Assembly (NCBI RefSeq): GCF_036250695.1
Contig: NZ_CP109427.1
Location: 5,890,001 to 5,954,000 of the forward strand
Source of the DNA: Streptomyces sp. NBC_01497
GTDB taxonomy: Bacteria; Actinomycetota; Actinomycetes; Streptomycetales; Streptomycetaceae
Reading direction: 5' to 3'
DNA length: 64,000 nt
This document shows positions 32,872 through 40,255 of this stretch, in pieces. The notes beneath the pieces are model-generated. The model had not been told where the DNA came from. It worked only from the letters and a program-made list of their open reading frames with translations, and searched no databases. The translations under genes were made by a program, and so were the position numbers. Numbering within the stretch: position 1 is the first letter of the stretch; each line of letters opens with the position of its first letter.

Positions 32872-34578
32872 TCAGCGACCGCCGCTCGTCAGCGTCCGCT
32901 CGTCCACCGTCACCAGGTGTGCGGTCCCGTCCTGCCGCGCCCGGCTCTGGTCCAGGCGCAGATCCGCGCGGCGACCGTCCAGCGTCAGCGTCATCAGCTG
33001 GTTGCCGAACCAGGGCCCGCCCGTCCGATTCCATGCCACGGGGGCGGGGCCGAGCCGGCCGTGCCACCGCAGAGCCCGCCCGATCCACCGGCCGAGACCG
33101 GCCCAGCCCACCCGGAAGGTGACCTTCATGTAGCCCGGGACGGAGTTGTGCACGGGTGAGCACGTCAGCTGCGTCACCCGTGCGGTGACCGGTGCGGCCG
33201 GCCGGCCTTCGGGCCACGCGGCCTCCGCGATGTACGCGTGGTGCACGTCGCCCGAGAGCACGCAGACCGTGGCGGGCGCCCGCTCGGCGCTGCCGACCTC
33301 CGCTATCAGGTCCGTGAGCTCCTCGAAGGAACGCGGGAACGCGGCCCAGTGCTCCAGGTCGGCCCGCCGCCGCAGCCGCTCGCCGAGCCGCGCCCAGCGC
33401 GGTCCCCGCCCGCCGCCGCACAGCACCGAGTCCCAGCTCTCCAGGTCATGGATCATCGGGGGAAGCAGCCAGGGCAGCGAGGTGCCGAGCAGCAGGTGGT
33501 CGTAGGAGCCGGGAGCGTCGAGTGCCTGCTCCCGCACCCACCGCGTCTCCTCCTCGTCGACCATGGCCCGCCGGTCCTCGGCCAGGACACGCGCGGCCCG
33601 CGAGTCCACCACCAGCAGTCGCGTGCGGCCGAAGTCACGCCGGTAACTCCACCGCGCGCACGCCGGATCGCGGTCCGCGCGCCGCGCGAACTCCCGTACC
33701 AGGGACGTCGCGTCGCTGCTGTGACGCACCGCCGCGTACAGCTCGTCGCGCTCCAGTTCGGCCGGCGCGAGGTTGCCCAGGTGCTGGTAGACCCAGTACG
33801 ACATCAGGCCGCTCACGATGCGCTCGTCCCACCAGTTCGTCGCGCGCATCTCGGTGAGCCAGGCGTCGCTCGTGTTCCAGTCGTCTATGACGTCGTGGTC
33901 GTCGAAGACCATGCAGCTGGGCACGGTCGACAGCAGCCACCGCACCTCCGGGTCGCCCCACGACTCGTCATAGAGGTGGGAGTACTCCTCGTAGTCGGCG
34001 ACCTGCGTGCCCGGGGGGCGCGACAGGTCCCGGCGGCCGCGCAGCCACTTCTGGGTGTCCGGTGAGGTCTCGTCCGCGTACACCTGGTCGCCGACGAGCA
34101 GCAGGACGTCAGGGCGCTCCGACTCGTCGGCGGCGGCGAGCCGGAGCGCCAGGGTGTCCAGGGCGTCGGGGCCGATCGGGTCGGGCCCGTCCTTGGCGGG
34201 CCGGGCCCACCGGCAGGAGCCGAACGCGACCCGTGCCCGCGTCAGGGCGCTGGCCTCCCCGGTGCCGGGCGTGTCCGCATCACCCGGGCCGGGCGTGCGT
34301 ATCGTGCTCGGCGGGAAGCCCGCGCCCTCGCGCGGCCACACGGCTTCCCCGTCGAGCCGGACCTCGTAGGCGGTGGACGTGCCGGGCGTCAGCCCGTCGA
34401 CCTGTACCAGCGCGTAGTGGTGGCCCGCCACCTCGAACGTCGGTGCCGACCCCGACGCCCCGTCCGCGCACCGGACTTCGGCGGTGCTCGCCGCGCCGGC
34501 CTCCACCCATACGGTCGCCGTTCCCGATCCGTCCCACGCGACGTGCCGCAGCACGGGCCCCAGCCGAAGCTCGGTCAT
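32872..34578 (-). CDS. PhoD-like alkaline phosphatase/phosphodiesterase
   Basis: A 568-residue metallophosphatase. An N-terminal beta-sandwich domain (about 1-100) precedes the catalytic domain. Metal-binding segments typical of PhoD are ARVAFGSCRWA (Cys ligand), LLLVGDQVYADE, MVFDDHDVIDDWN and VLSGDVHHAYIAEA. There is no Tat or Sec signal peptide at the N-terminus (MTELRLGPVLRHVAWDGSGT), unlike secreted PhoD, so this version is probably cytosolic. It should hydrolyse phosphomono- or diesters using Fe and Ca. ATG 34578 follows AAGGAGG. Confidence 0.9.
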   Translation of the reverse strand: MTELRLGPVLRHVAWDGSGTATVWVEAGAASTAEVRCADGASGSAPTFEVAGHHYALVQVDGLTPGTSTAYEVRLDGEAVWPREGAGFPPSTIRTPGPGDADTPGTGEASALTRARVAFGSCRWARPAKDGPDPIGPDALDTLALRLAAADESERPDVLLLVGDQVYADETSPDTQKWLRGRRDLSRPPGTQVADYEEYSHLYDESWGDPEVRWLLSTVPSCMVFDDHDVIDDWNTSDAWLTEMRATNWWDERIVSGLMSYWVYQHLGNLAPAELERDELYAAVRHSSDATSLVREFARRADRDPACARWSYRRDFGRTRLLVVDSRAARVLAEDRRAMVDEEETRWVREQALDAPGSYDHLLLGTSLPWLLPPMIHDLESWDSVLCGGGRGPRWARLGERLRRRADLEHWAAFPRSFEELTDLIAEVGSAERAPATVCVLSGDVHHAYIAEAAWPEGRPAAPVTARVTQLTCSPVHNSVPGYMKVTFRVGWAGLGRWIGRALRWHGRLGPAPVAWNRTGGPWFGNQLMTLTLDGRRADLRLDQSRARQDGTAHLVTVDERTLTSGGR

Positions 34579-34731
34579 TCCAGCAGCCTCCTTCAGTTCG
34601 CCCGTACGGTACGGACACCCTGCCTCCTGCCCCACGGCGGGCCCCCGAGCGCCCGGCGGGGCCCCGACATCGCCCGGGCGCGACCCTGACTTCTCCCGGA
34701 CCGGGGCCCGGACACGGTACGAATGGGCCCC

Positions 34732-35244
34732 ATGCGACTCACCGACGAAGAGGCGGCACGCAGGCTTCGCGCGGCACGGGTGCTCCGGCTCGCCACGGTG
34801 GGCCCGGACGGGGCGCCCCACCTGGTGCCCGCCACCTTCGCGTGGTACGAGGGCCCGCACGGCGACCGGATCGCCATCGCCGTCGACCACAAGCCCAAGC
34901 GCCACCGGAACCTGCGGCGCCTGCGCAACATCGAGGCGCGGCCCGCGGTGTGCGTCCTGGCCGACGAGTACAGCGAGGACTGGGCCCGGCTGTGGTGGGC
35001 ACGGGCCGACGGGACGGCGCGGGTGCTGGCGGGCGAGGGCGAGGGCGACGGCGAGGGCGACGGCGAGGGCGCGGCCCGGGCCGGTGGTGGCGGGACCGGA
35101 GCCGGCACCGCCGAGCGGGCCGGGGCGCTGGAGCGGCTGGCGGCCAAGTACCCGCAGTACGCGGAGCGGCGACCTGAGGGGCCGGTGATCCTCATCGAGG
35201 TGGAACGCGTCAGCGGCTGGGCGTACACCGATCCGGTCGGGTAG
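34732..35244 (+). CDS. TIGR03668 family F420-dependent oxidoreductase (PPOX class)
   Basis: A 170-residue split-barrel flavin/F420 enzyme. MRLTDEEAARRLRAARVLRL, ATVGPDGAPHLVPATFAW, VDHKPKRHRNLRRLRNIEA and DEYSEDWARLWWARADGTAR match the TIGR03668 subfamily closely. The basic segment is expected to contact the F420 tail. A low-complexity insertion (GEGEGDGEGDGEG plus Gly/Ala, about residues 100-130) is encoded by a hexanucleotide repeat and makes the protein about 30 residues longer than usual. ATG 34732 is chosen over ATG 34723 because the family begins MRL/MRF. Substrate unknown. Confidence 0.88.
   Translation: MRLTDEEAARRLRAARVLRLATVGPDGAPHLVPATFAWYEGPHGDRIAIAVDHKPKRHRNLRRLRNIEARPAVCVLADEYSEDWARLWWARADGTARVLAGEGEGDGEGDGEGAARAGGGGTGAGTAERAGALERLAAKYPQYAERRPEGPVILIEVERVSGWAYTDPVG
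35031..35070. repeat. In-frame GGCGAG/GGCGAC repeat inside the F420 gene
   Basis: About six units of the related hexamers ggcgag and ggcgac in a row, encoding alternating Gly and Glu/Asp. Whole-unit slippage keeps the frame. Confidence 0.85.
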
Positions 35245-35306
35245 GTCTTGTGGAGGCGCCGCGGGTCGGCAACGCCCTTACGGCGCACCGGGAATCATGG
35301 CGGGCG

Positions 35307-35837
35307 ATGGCCCCCGACGCGACGGGCGAGAGCCCGTTCGACACCCTGTTCTGCGGTCTGCTGCCCCGGCTGTACCGCAGAGCCGTCATGCTCGCCGGCA
35401 CCCGCCAGGCGGCGGAGGACGCGGTGCACGAGGCGTACCTCAAACTGGTGGCGCGGCCGGAGAAGCTGCTGGGCCATCCCGAGCCGTACGCCTATGCCTT
35501 CAGGGCCATGCTCAGTGCCGTGCACGACGCGCGCAGGAAGGAGACGCGGCAGGTGCCGACCGACGCGCCCGACACCGTCGGCGACCGGGGCGCCGGCGGC
35601 TGGGACGGCGGACTGGAGCAGCGGCACGGCGAGTTGGAGGCGGTCCGGCTGCTCGGCGGCCTCTCCGCGCGGCAGGCGGCCGTGGTGATCCTCATGGACC
35701 TCGACGGCTACACCCTCGACCAGGCGGCCCGGATCATGCGGGTGCACCGGGGTACCGCCGCGCGGCACCGGACCCGAGCGCTCGGCGCGCTGCGCGCCGA
35801 ACTGACCCGGGCGGACGCGGAGGGCGGGCCGTCATGA
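35307..35837 (+). CDS. RNA polymerase sigma factor (sigma-70 family, ECF-like)
   Basis: A 176-residue protein with region 2 (SPFDTLFCGLLPRLYRRAVM, AAEDAVHEAYLKLVARPEKL, FRAMLSAVHDARRK) and region 4 (LSARQAAVVILMDLDGYTLD, QAARIMRVHRGTAARHRTRA). Region 3 is missing, as in ECF sigma factors. It directs RNA polymerase to a small set of promoters. Its stop overlaps the ATG of the next gene, encoding a membrane protein that is probably its anti-sigma partner. The start could also be the GTG at 35250; ATG 35307 leaves a normal ECF N-terminus. Confidence 0.88.
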   Translation: MAPDATGESPFDTLFCGLLPRLYRRAVMLAGTRQAAEDAVHEAYLKLVARPEKLLGHPEPYAYAFRAMLSAVHDARRKETRQVPTDAPDTVGDRGAGGWDGGLEQRHGELEAVRLLGGLSARQAAVVILMDLDGYTLDQAARIMRVHRGTAARHRTRALGALRAELTRADAEGGPS

Positions 35838-36415
35838 CCGCGCCCGAGGTGCACGGCTCCGGCGAGGAGGGGCGCCCGGCGGCGTCGCTGGGCGAGCGGC
35901 TGCGCGCCGTGGACGGCGCGATCACCGTCCCGCGCGGCCTGTGGGAGCGGGTGCGCGAGGCGCCCGATCCGGCGCCCCCGCGCCGCCGGTTCGCGGCCCG
36001 GCCGGCCGTCCTCGCCGGGGTGGCGGCCGTGGTGGTCGTCGTGGTCGCCTTCGGGTCGTGGCTGCTCGTACGGCCGGACGGCGCGCGCGGGCCCGTGCCG
36101 CCGGCCGGGTCCACACCGGTGACGATCACCGTCTACAACGTGGAGCGCTCCTGCCAGGGGCCCCGCACGGCCGACTGCGCGCTGCGGGTCGCCGTGGACC
36201 CGCACGCCCGCTACGCGGCGCCGGACAACCGCGCGGGCGCGGTCTGGAACGGCGACCGGCTGACGGCGAGCTGCGCCGTGGAGGGCACGGCCGTACGGGA
36301 CGAGGCGGGCCACGCGTCCGCCCGCTGGTACCGGGTGCGCGGGCCGGGCGGCCTGACGGGGTGGCTGCCCGGGGTGCGCACGCGTGACGCGGGCGCGGTC
36401 CCCGACTGCGTGTGA
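35834..36415 (+). CDS. Membrane protein, probable anti-sigma partner with external SH3-like domain
   Basis: A 193-residue protein. Residues 1-52 are cytosolic and contain LGERLRAVDGAITVPRGLWERVRE, a helical segment of the kind that binds sigma factors, but no zinc-binding HxxxCxxC motif. A membrane helix covers about 58-77. The outer domain (about 88-193) is beta-rich, has four to five Cys and ends GWLPGVRTRDAGAVPDCV. Its WYRVRGPGGLTGWLPG segment is characteristic of bacterial SH3-like domains. ATG overlaps the sigma gene stop (ATGA), giving strict coupling. The anti-sigma role is inferred from this arrangement. Confidence 0.78.
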   Translation: MTAPEVHGSGEEGRPAASLGERLRAVDGAITVPRGLWERVREAPDPAPPRRRFAARPAVLAGVAAVVVVVVAFGSWLLVRPDGARGPVPPAGSTPVTITVYNVERSCQGPRTADCALRVAVDPHARYAAPDNRAGAVWNGDRLTASCAVEGTAVRDEAGHASARWYRVRGPGGLTGWLPGVRTRDAGAVPDCV

Positions 36416-36523
36416 GGATGTGTGTGACGCACGCCACATGGCGGGGTGTCATACGGGAGGCCCGGCCCTGACGTGTACCGCGCGACCGGGCCGTACGGCC
36501 CGCACGACAGAAACGGGGTTCCC

Positions 36524-36913
36524 ATGATCCGTCCCTTCGGCCACCCGCCGGCCCGCCCGCGCAGGACGGCGGTTCTCACCGCCGCGGCCGTCGCCTGTGC
36601 GGCGGCGCTGCTGGTACCGGCCGCCTCGGCCTCCGCGAGTCCGTCCCAGGCCGATCCCGGTGTGCCGGTCACGGTCTGGGCGAGCAATGTGCGGCTGCAC
36701 AACGGGCCGCACGTCTCCGCGCCCTCGCCGGCCGAGTTCGGGCCCGGCACGCTGATCGACATCTGTCAGACCCCCGGCGACACGGTCACCGAGCCGCAGG
36801 GGACGAGCAGTTGGTGGTCGCTGGTCGAACTGCCCAGCGGCAGCGACGCGTTGTACATGAGCAACGTGTTCATCAAGGGCGGCGCGAAGATCGCGGGCGT
36901 ACCGGACTGCTGA
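36524..36913 (+). CDS. Secreted SH3-like protein related to the preceding membrane protein
   Basis: A 129-residue protein with a Sec signal peptide (basic start, hydrophobic AVLTAAAVACAAALLVPAAS, cleavage near ASASA). The mature domain reads VTVWASNVRLHNGPHVSAPS, then SWWSLVELPSGSDALYMSNV and ends KIAGVPDC. It has two Cys that could form a disulphide. The domain and the ending VPDC parallel the external part of the membrane protein encoded 108 bases upstream, so the two are likely homologous. Extracellular location is clear; the function is unknown. Confidence 0.8.
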   Translation: MIRPFGHPPARPRRTAVLTAAAVACAAALLVPAASASASPSQADPGVPVTVWASNVRLHNGPHVSAPSPAEFGPGTLIDICQTPGDTVTEPQGTSSWWSLVELPSGSDALYMSNVFIKGGAKIAGVPDC

Positions 36914-37342
36914 TCCGGCGCCGCCGGCGTCGCGCGGGACCCGGGTGACCTCCGGGCGCTCGCGTCCCCGGCCGCATCCGTGCGGCCGGGTGCCGGTTCG
37001 CACCGGGTGAACGGGACCGTCCCGGCCCTCGGGCCGCCGGGCGGCCAGGGGGAAGGCGCCGGACCTCGTCGGGGGCCGGCGTCGTCCGCCTCCCCGCCCG
37101 AGCGGTGACGCACCGGGTGGTGGCGCACCGGGTGGTGGCGCGCCTCTTCGACCACGGGGGTGCCGAAGGGGCGTGCCATGAACGGTGTCTCAGCAGCGGC
37201 TGTTGAAGGCCGCCCGGGGCCGGTGCGGCCGGCCCCCGGGCGGCCCGCCTGCTTCGGCCCGGGCGGCCCGCCTGCTTCGGCCCGGGCGGCCCGCCTGCTT
37301 CGGCCCGGGCCGCCCGCCCGGCTCTCCCGGCGTCCCGCCTGC
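36914..37342. other. Gene-free region with two tandem-repeat families
   Basis: Contains about two and a half copies of a 15-bp unit (gcgcaccgggtggtg, 37109-37141) and three copies of a 23-bp unit (37245-37315). No gene seen. The second family lies directly after the stop of the minus-strand HNH nuclease gene. Confidence 0.7.
37245..37315. repeat. 23-bp tandem repeat, three copies
   Basis: The word gcctgcttcggcccgggcgg recurs with an exact 23-base period (gcttcggcc at 37251, 37274 and 37297). Each unit contains a GGGC/GCCC symmetry able to form small hairpins. Confidence 0.9.
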
Positions 37343-38059
37343 TCAGCAGCCGTTCAGGATCCCCTGGAGCGCCGTCTTCTCAGCCGAGTCGACGGACAGG
37401 TCGTAGTAGTGCTTGACCTGCACGTACATCCGCGCGTACGTGCAGTGGTACGAGGCGGTCGGCGGCAGCCACTCGGCCGGGTCGCGGTCGCCCTTCGACT
37501 CGTTGACGTTGTCCGTGACCGCGATCAGCTGCGGGCGCGTCAGGTCGTTGGCGAACGCCTGCCGCTGGGCCGTGGTCCAGCTGCTGGCGCCGGACTGCCA
37601 GGCCTCGGCGAGCGGGACCACGTGGTCGATGTCCACGTCCGACGCCGCCGTCCAGGTGGCGCCGTCGTAGGCCGAGTGCCAGGACCCCGCGGTCGGGGCG
37701 CAGGCGGAGTCGGTCGTCACGCCCGTGCCGTCGCGCTTGAGCACCACCTCGCGGGTGTCGCACGTACCGGACTGGGTGATCCAGTGCGGGAACTTGTCGC
37801 GGCTGTAGCCGCTGGTGGAGCCCTCGGTCTTGACCGTCAGCTCACTCAGGTAGGTGCGCGCCGTGGACGCGGCCACCGGGGTGGGCGGGGCGGCCTGCGC
37901 CGCGGGGGCCGTGAGCAGCCCGGCGGCGGCCGCGAGCGCCGCGGCGGCCGCGGCGAGGCCGCCGCGGGACATCAGGAGCCCGAGGGGCCGGGTCCGGGAG
38001 GGCTCGGTGCGGGCAGCGGGACGGGCGGGATTCGTGTGACGCGCGTAGACCTGCGGCAT
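37343..38059 (-). CDS. Secreted HNH endonuclease family protein (DUF1524/GmrSD-like)
   Basis: A 238-residue protein with a signal peptide (hydrophobic AAAAAALAAAAGLLTAPAAQ, cleavage after AQA near residue 57). The mature part carries SGYSRDKFPHWITQSGTCDT, then DVDIDHVVPLAEAWQSGASS with the D-H pair at about 144-146, and LIAVTDNVNESKGDRDPAEWLP, the Asn/Lys/Asp segment of the betaBetaAlpha-metal nuclease fold. Family members are extracellular metal-dependent nucleases in streptomycetes. Four Cys suggest disulphides. It stands alone. Confidence 0.9.
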   Translation of the reverse strand: MPQVYARHTNPARPAARTEPSRTRPLGLLMSRGGLAAAAAALAAAAGLLTAPAAQAAPPTPVAASTARTYLSELTVKTEGSTSGYSRDKFPHWITQSGTCDTREVVLKRDGTGVTTDSACAPTAGSWHSAYDGATWTAASDVDIDHVVPLAEAWQSGASSWTTAQRQAFANDLTRPQLIAVTDNVNESKGDRDPAEWLPPTASYHCTYARMYVQVKHYYDLSVDSAEKTALQGILNGC

Positions 38060-38256
38060 GTGCGTACTCCCTCGGTGGGGGTGCGAAGGACAACTCCGGT
38101 ACCAGCGTGGCGAAGTGGGGTGTCCGCGAAGCGGTCGCCGGATGACAGCTTGGGGTCGTGTTCACGTCAGGACAAGAGGGCCTGCGTGATCCGTGCCACC
38201 CGGGACCCCTCGGCCGTACCGGTGCCCCGGGCGGTGACGTAGGGTGGCGGATGCAG
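38060..38256. other. Divergent promoter region
   Basis: This stretch separates the nuclease gene from the manganese riboswitch and should hold promoters for both. No -35/-10 pair could be fixed with confidence. Confidence 0.4.
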
Positions 38257-38377
38257 AAGGGGAGTAGCTCTACGCCGGACCGTCGACATACTGCTGGGCC
38301 CAGGGATCCGTCCCTGACCTGGCCGGCGCCCGGAGACGACCGGTAACCCGGTGCGTCAGCGAGACCTTCGGCCGCAG
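38257..38377 (+). promoter_or_regulatory. yybP-ykoY-type (manganese) riboswitch
   Basis: The conserved parts of this class are present in the right order upstream of a GDT1-type cation transporter. The opening AAGGGGAGTAGCTC is at 38257-38270. The GTCGACATACTG segment follows at 38282-38293. Paired stems come next, including GGGCCCAG and CCGGTAACCCGG. The closing CAGCGAGACCTTCGG is at 38357-38371. Binding of Mn2+ brings the two loops together and normally turns on the downstream exporter. About 125 bases separate the aptamer from the GTG start. Confidence 0.82.
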
Positions 38378-38502
38378 TGATTCGTAGACACACCACCGGC
38401 GCGTATGCCGGGGGTCCGACGACGCTGCCGTGCCGACGTGTCGACCCTTTGTGCGGTTCGCCTCTCGGCGCGGTGCGACCGACCGATTGAGGAAAACGAC
38501 CA

Positions 38503-39087
38503 GTGATCAGTTTCACCGTCATGGCGATCGTCTTCGGCGTGATCTTCCTTGCCGAACTGCCGGACAAGACTGCTCTCGCCGGCCTGATGCTGGGGACCCG
38601 CTACCGGGCCTCGTACGTGTTCGTGGGCGTGGCGGCGGCCTTCGCCGTCCACGTCGCGCTCGCCATCGCAGCCGGCAGTGTCCTGACCCTGCTGCCCCAC
38701 CGGCTCGTGCAGGGGGTGGTGGGCGTCCTGTTCCTGGCGGGCGCCGCGATCCTGCTGTTCAAGAAGGGGGAGGACGAGGACGAGGAGGTCAAGCCGCCCG
38801 CCGACCAGTCTTTCTGGAAGGTCTCGGGGGCCGGCTTCATGCTCATCCTGGTCGCCGAGTTCGGCGACCTGACCCAGATCATGACCGCCAACCTGGCGGC
38901 CCGCTACGACAGTCCCGTCTCCGTCGGCATCGGCGCCGTCCTCGGCCTGTGGGCGGTCGGCGGCCTCGGCATCCTCGGCGGCAGGACGCTGATGAAGCAC
39001 GTGCCGCTGCGGCTGATCACCAAGATCGCCGCAGTGGTGATGCTGGCGCTGGCGGGCTTCAGCCTGTACGAGGCGATCGCCGGCTGA
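38503..39087 (+). CDS. GDT1/TMEM165 (UPF0016) family cation exporter
   Basis: A 194-residue protein with six membrane helices arranged as two repeats. The family motif E-x-G-D-K/R-T/S appears as ELPDKT (E18-T23) in the first repeat and EFGDLT (E119-T124) in the second, so each copy has one altered position. A charged loop (KKGEDEDEEVKPPAD) separates the halves. Members exchange Mn2+ or Ca2+ for protons across membranes; MneA-like bacterial members export manganese. A yybP-ykoY riboswitch directly upstream supports manganese export. The GTG start follows TTGAGGAAAA. Confidence 0.9.
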   Translation: MISFTVMAIVFGVIFLAELPDKTALAGLMLGTRYRASYVFVGVAAAFAVHVALAIAAGSVLTLLPHRLVQGVVGVLFLAGAAILLFKKGEDEDEEVKPPADQSFWKVSGAGFMLILVAEFGDLTQIMTANLAARYDSPVSVGIGAVLGLWAVGGLGILGGRTLMKHVPLRLITKIAAVVMLALAGFSLYEAIAG

Positions 39088-39114
39088 GCGAGCGTCCGGC
39101 GAGGACCCGCACGG

Positions 39115-39160
39115 ACAAGGGCGGGCGCACACCCCGATCAGGGTGCGCGCCCGCCCTTGT
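39115..39160. terminator. Long hairpin terminator between convergent genes
   Basis: The arm ACAAGGGCGGGCGCACACCC (39115-39134) pairs with GGGTGCGCGCCCGCCCTTGT (39141-39160) with a single mismatch around a short loop. It lies between the convergent GDT1 and HAD genes and can serve both. Confidence 0.85.
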
Positions 39161-39190
39161 TCCGCGTCGGGTCGGGTGCCGGGCCGGGTG

Positions 39191-39865
39191 TCAGGCCGTG
39201 AAGCGCAGGGTGAGGGAGCCCGTCGCCGCGTCCGGCTCCACGGCCACCTGTGTCAGGTCGCGCACGTGCGCCGTCGGCGCGAGCGCGGCGGCCCGGGGAC
39301 CCACCCCGACCACGCGCATACCCGCCGCGCGGGCGGCGGCGATGCCCGCGTCGGAGTCCTCGAACGCCACACAGTCCTCGGGGGCGAAGCCCAGTCGGGC
39401 GGCGCCCTTGAGGAAGCCCTCCGGGTCGGGCTTGCTGGCGCTGACATCCTCCGCCGTGATCCGCGCGGCGGGCAGCGGCAGTGAGGCCGCGCCCATCCTG
39501 GCGGTCGCGAGTGCGGAGTCGGCCGAGGTGACGAGCGCGTGGGGCAGGCCGGTGAGGGCGGCGAGGAAGGCGGCGGCGCCGGGCACGGGGACGACGCCCT
39601 CGGTGTCGGCGGTCTCCTGCGCGAGCATCCGCTCGTTCTCCGCGTAGTTCTCCGCCATCGGCCTCTCGGGCAGCAGCGCGGCCATTGTGGCGTAGCCCTG
39701 CCTGCCGTGGACGACCCCCATGATGGCGTCGCCCTTGAGGCCGTGGCGTTCGGCCCAGGCCCGCCAGACGCGTTCCACCACGGCGTCGGAGTTGACGAGG
39801 GTGCCGTCCATGTCGAGCAGCAGGGCCCGGCAGGTGAGGACGGTCTCGGAGGTGGTGGCCTGCAT
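39191..39865 (-). CDS. HAD-IA family phosphatase (sugar/glycerol-phosphatase-like)
   Basis: A 224-residue enzyme. Motif I is LLLDMDGTLVNSDAVVERVW with the DxDGT signature, the cap domain follows (about 30-95), motif II is in HALVTSADSALATARMG, the Lys of motif III in ASKPDPEGFL, and motif IV in CVAFEDSDAGIAAARAAGM. The sequence is close to GPP/DOG1-type phosphatases acting on glycerol-3-phosphate or deoxy-sugar phosphates. ATG 39865 starts the family N-terminus (MQATTSETVLTCRALLLDMD). It is cytosolic and stands alone. Confidence 0.9.
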   Translation of the reverse strand: MQATTSETVLTCRALLLDMDGTLVNSDAVVERVWRAWAERHGLKGDAIMGVVHGRQGYATMAALLPERPMAENYAENERMLAQETADTEGVVPVPGAAAFLAALTGLPHALVTSADSALATARMGAASLPLPAARITAEDVSASKPDPEGFLKGAARLGFAPEDCVAFEDSDAGIAAARAAGMRVVGVGPRAAALAPTAHVRDLTQVAVEPDAATGSLTLRFTA

Positions 39866-40255
39866 GCGGGGGGCTCCAACGGTGGGACGGAAGCGGGCCC
39901 GGGCGCCTGCGGGGGCCCGCGGGAAGCAGTGGCGCGACAGAAGCGGTCCCGCCCGTCGGTCAGGGAGATACGGGCGGAACCACTTTGTTTCCTCACTGTA
40001 CAAACGGGAGGGCCCGCGGCGCCACTCCCCGGAGATGAACGCCGGGGAACGGGCGCCGGCCCGCGTGGACACGGCGTGACGGTGCTCACCCCGGGACGCG
40101 CGCGCGGGCCGGCCCGGTGCGGCGACCCCGGTGTTGCGCTCCCGGCGCGCGGCGTCCGGGCGGTGATGCCCGGTGCGGCGGTGACGCCGGGTGGTGACGC
40201 CAGGCGGTGGCGAGGTCCGGCAGTGATGCCTGGAGGTGGAGGTCGGCGCGGGTGT
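39866..40255. other. Intergenic region with degenerate GGTGATGCC repeats
   Basis: The first part is the leader of the HAD gene, with a less GC-rich promoter-like patch near 39975-40005. Between 40160 and 40235 the words ggtgatgcccgg, ggtgacgccggg, ggtgacgccagg and agtgatgcctgg recur. No gene seen. Confidence 0.5.

Noticed and set aside
37245..37315. CRISPR or iteron origin
   Set aside because: Three contiguous GC-only units without spacers, no replication gene nearby and no AT-rich region.
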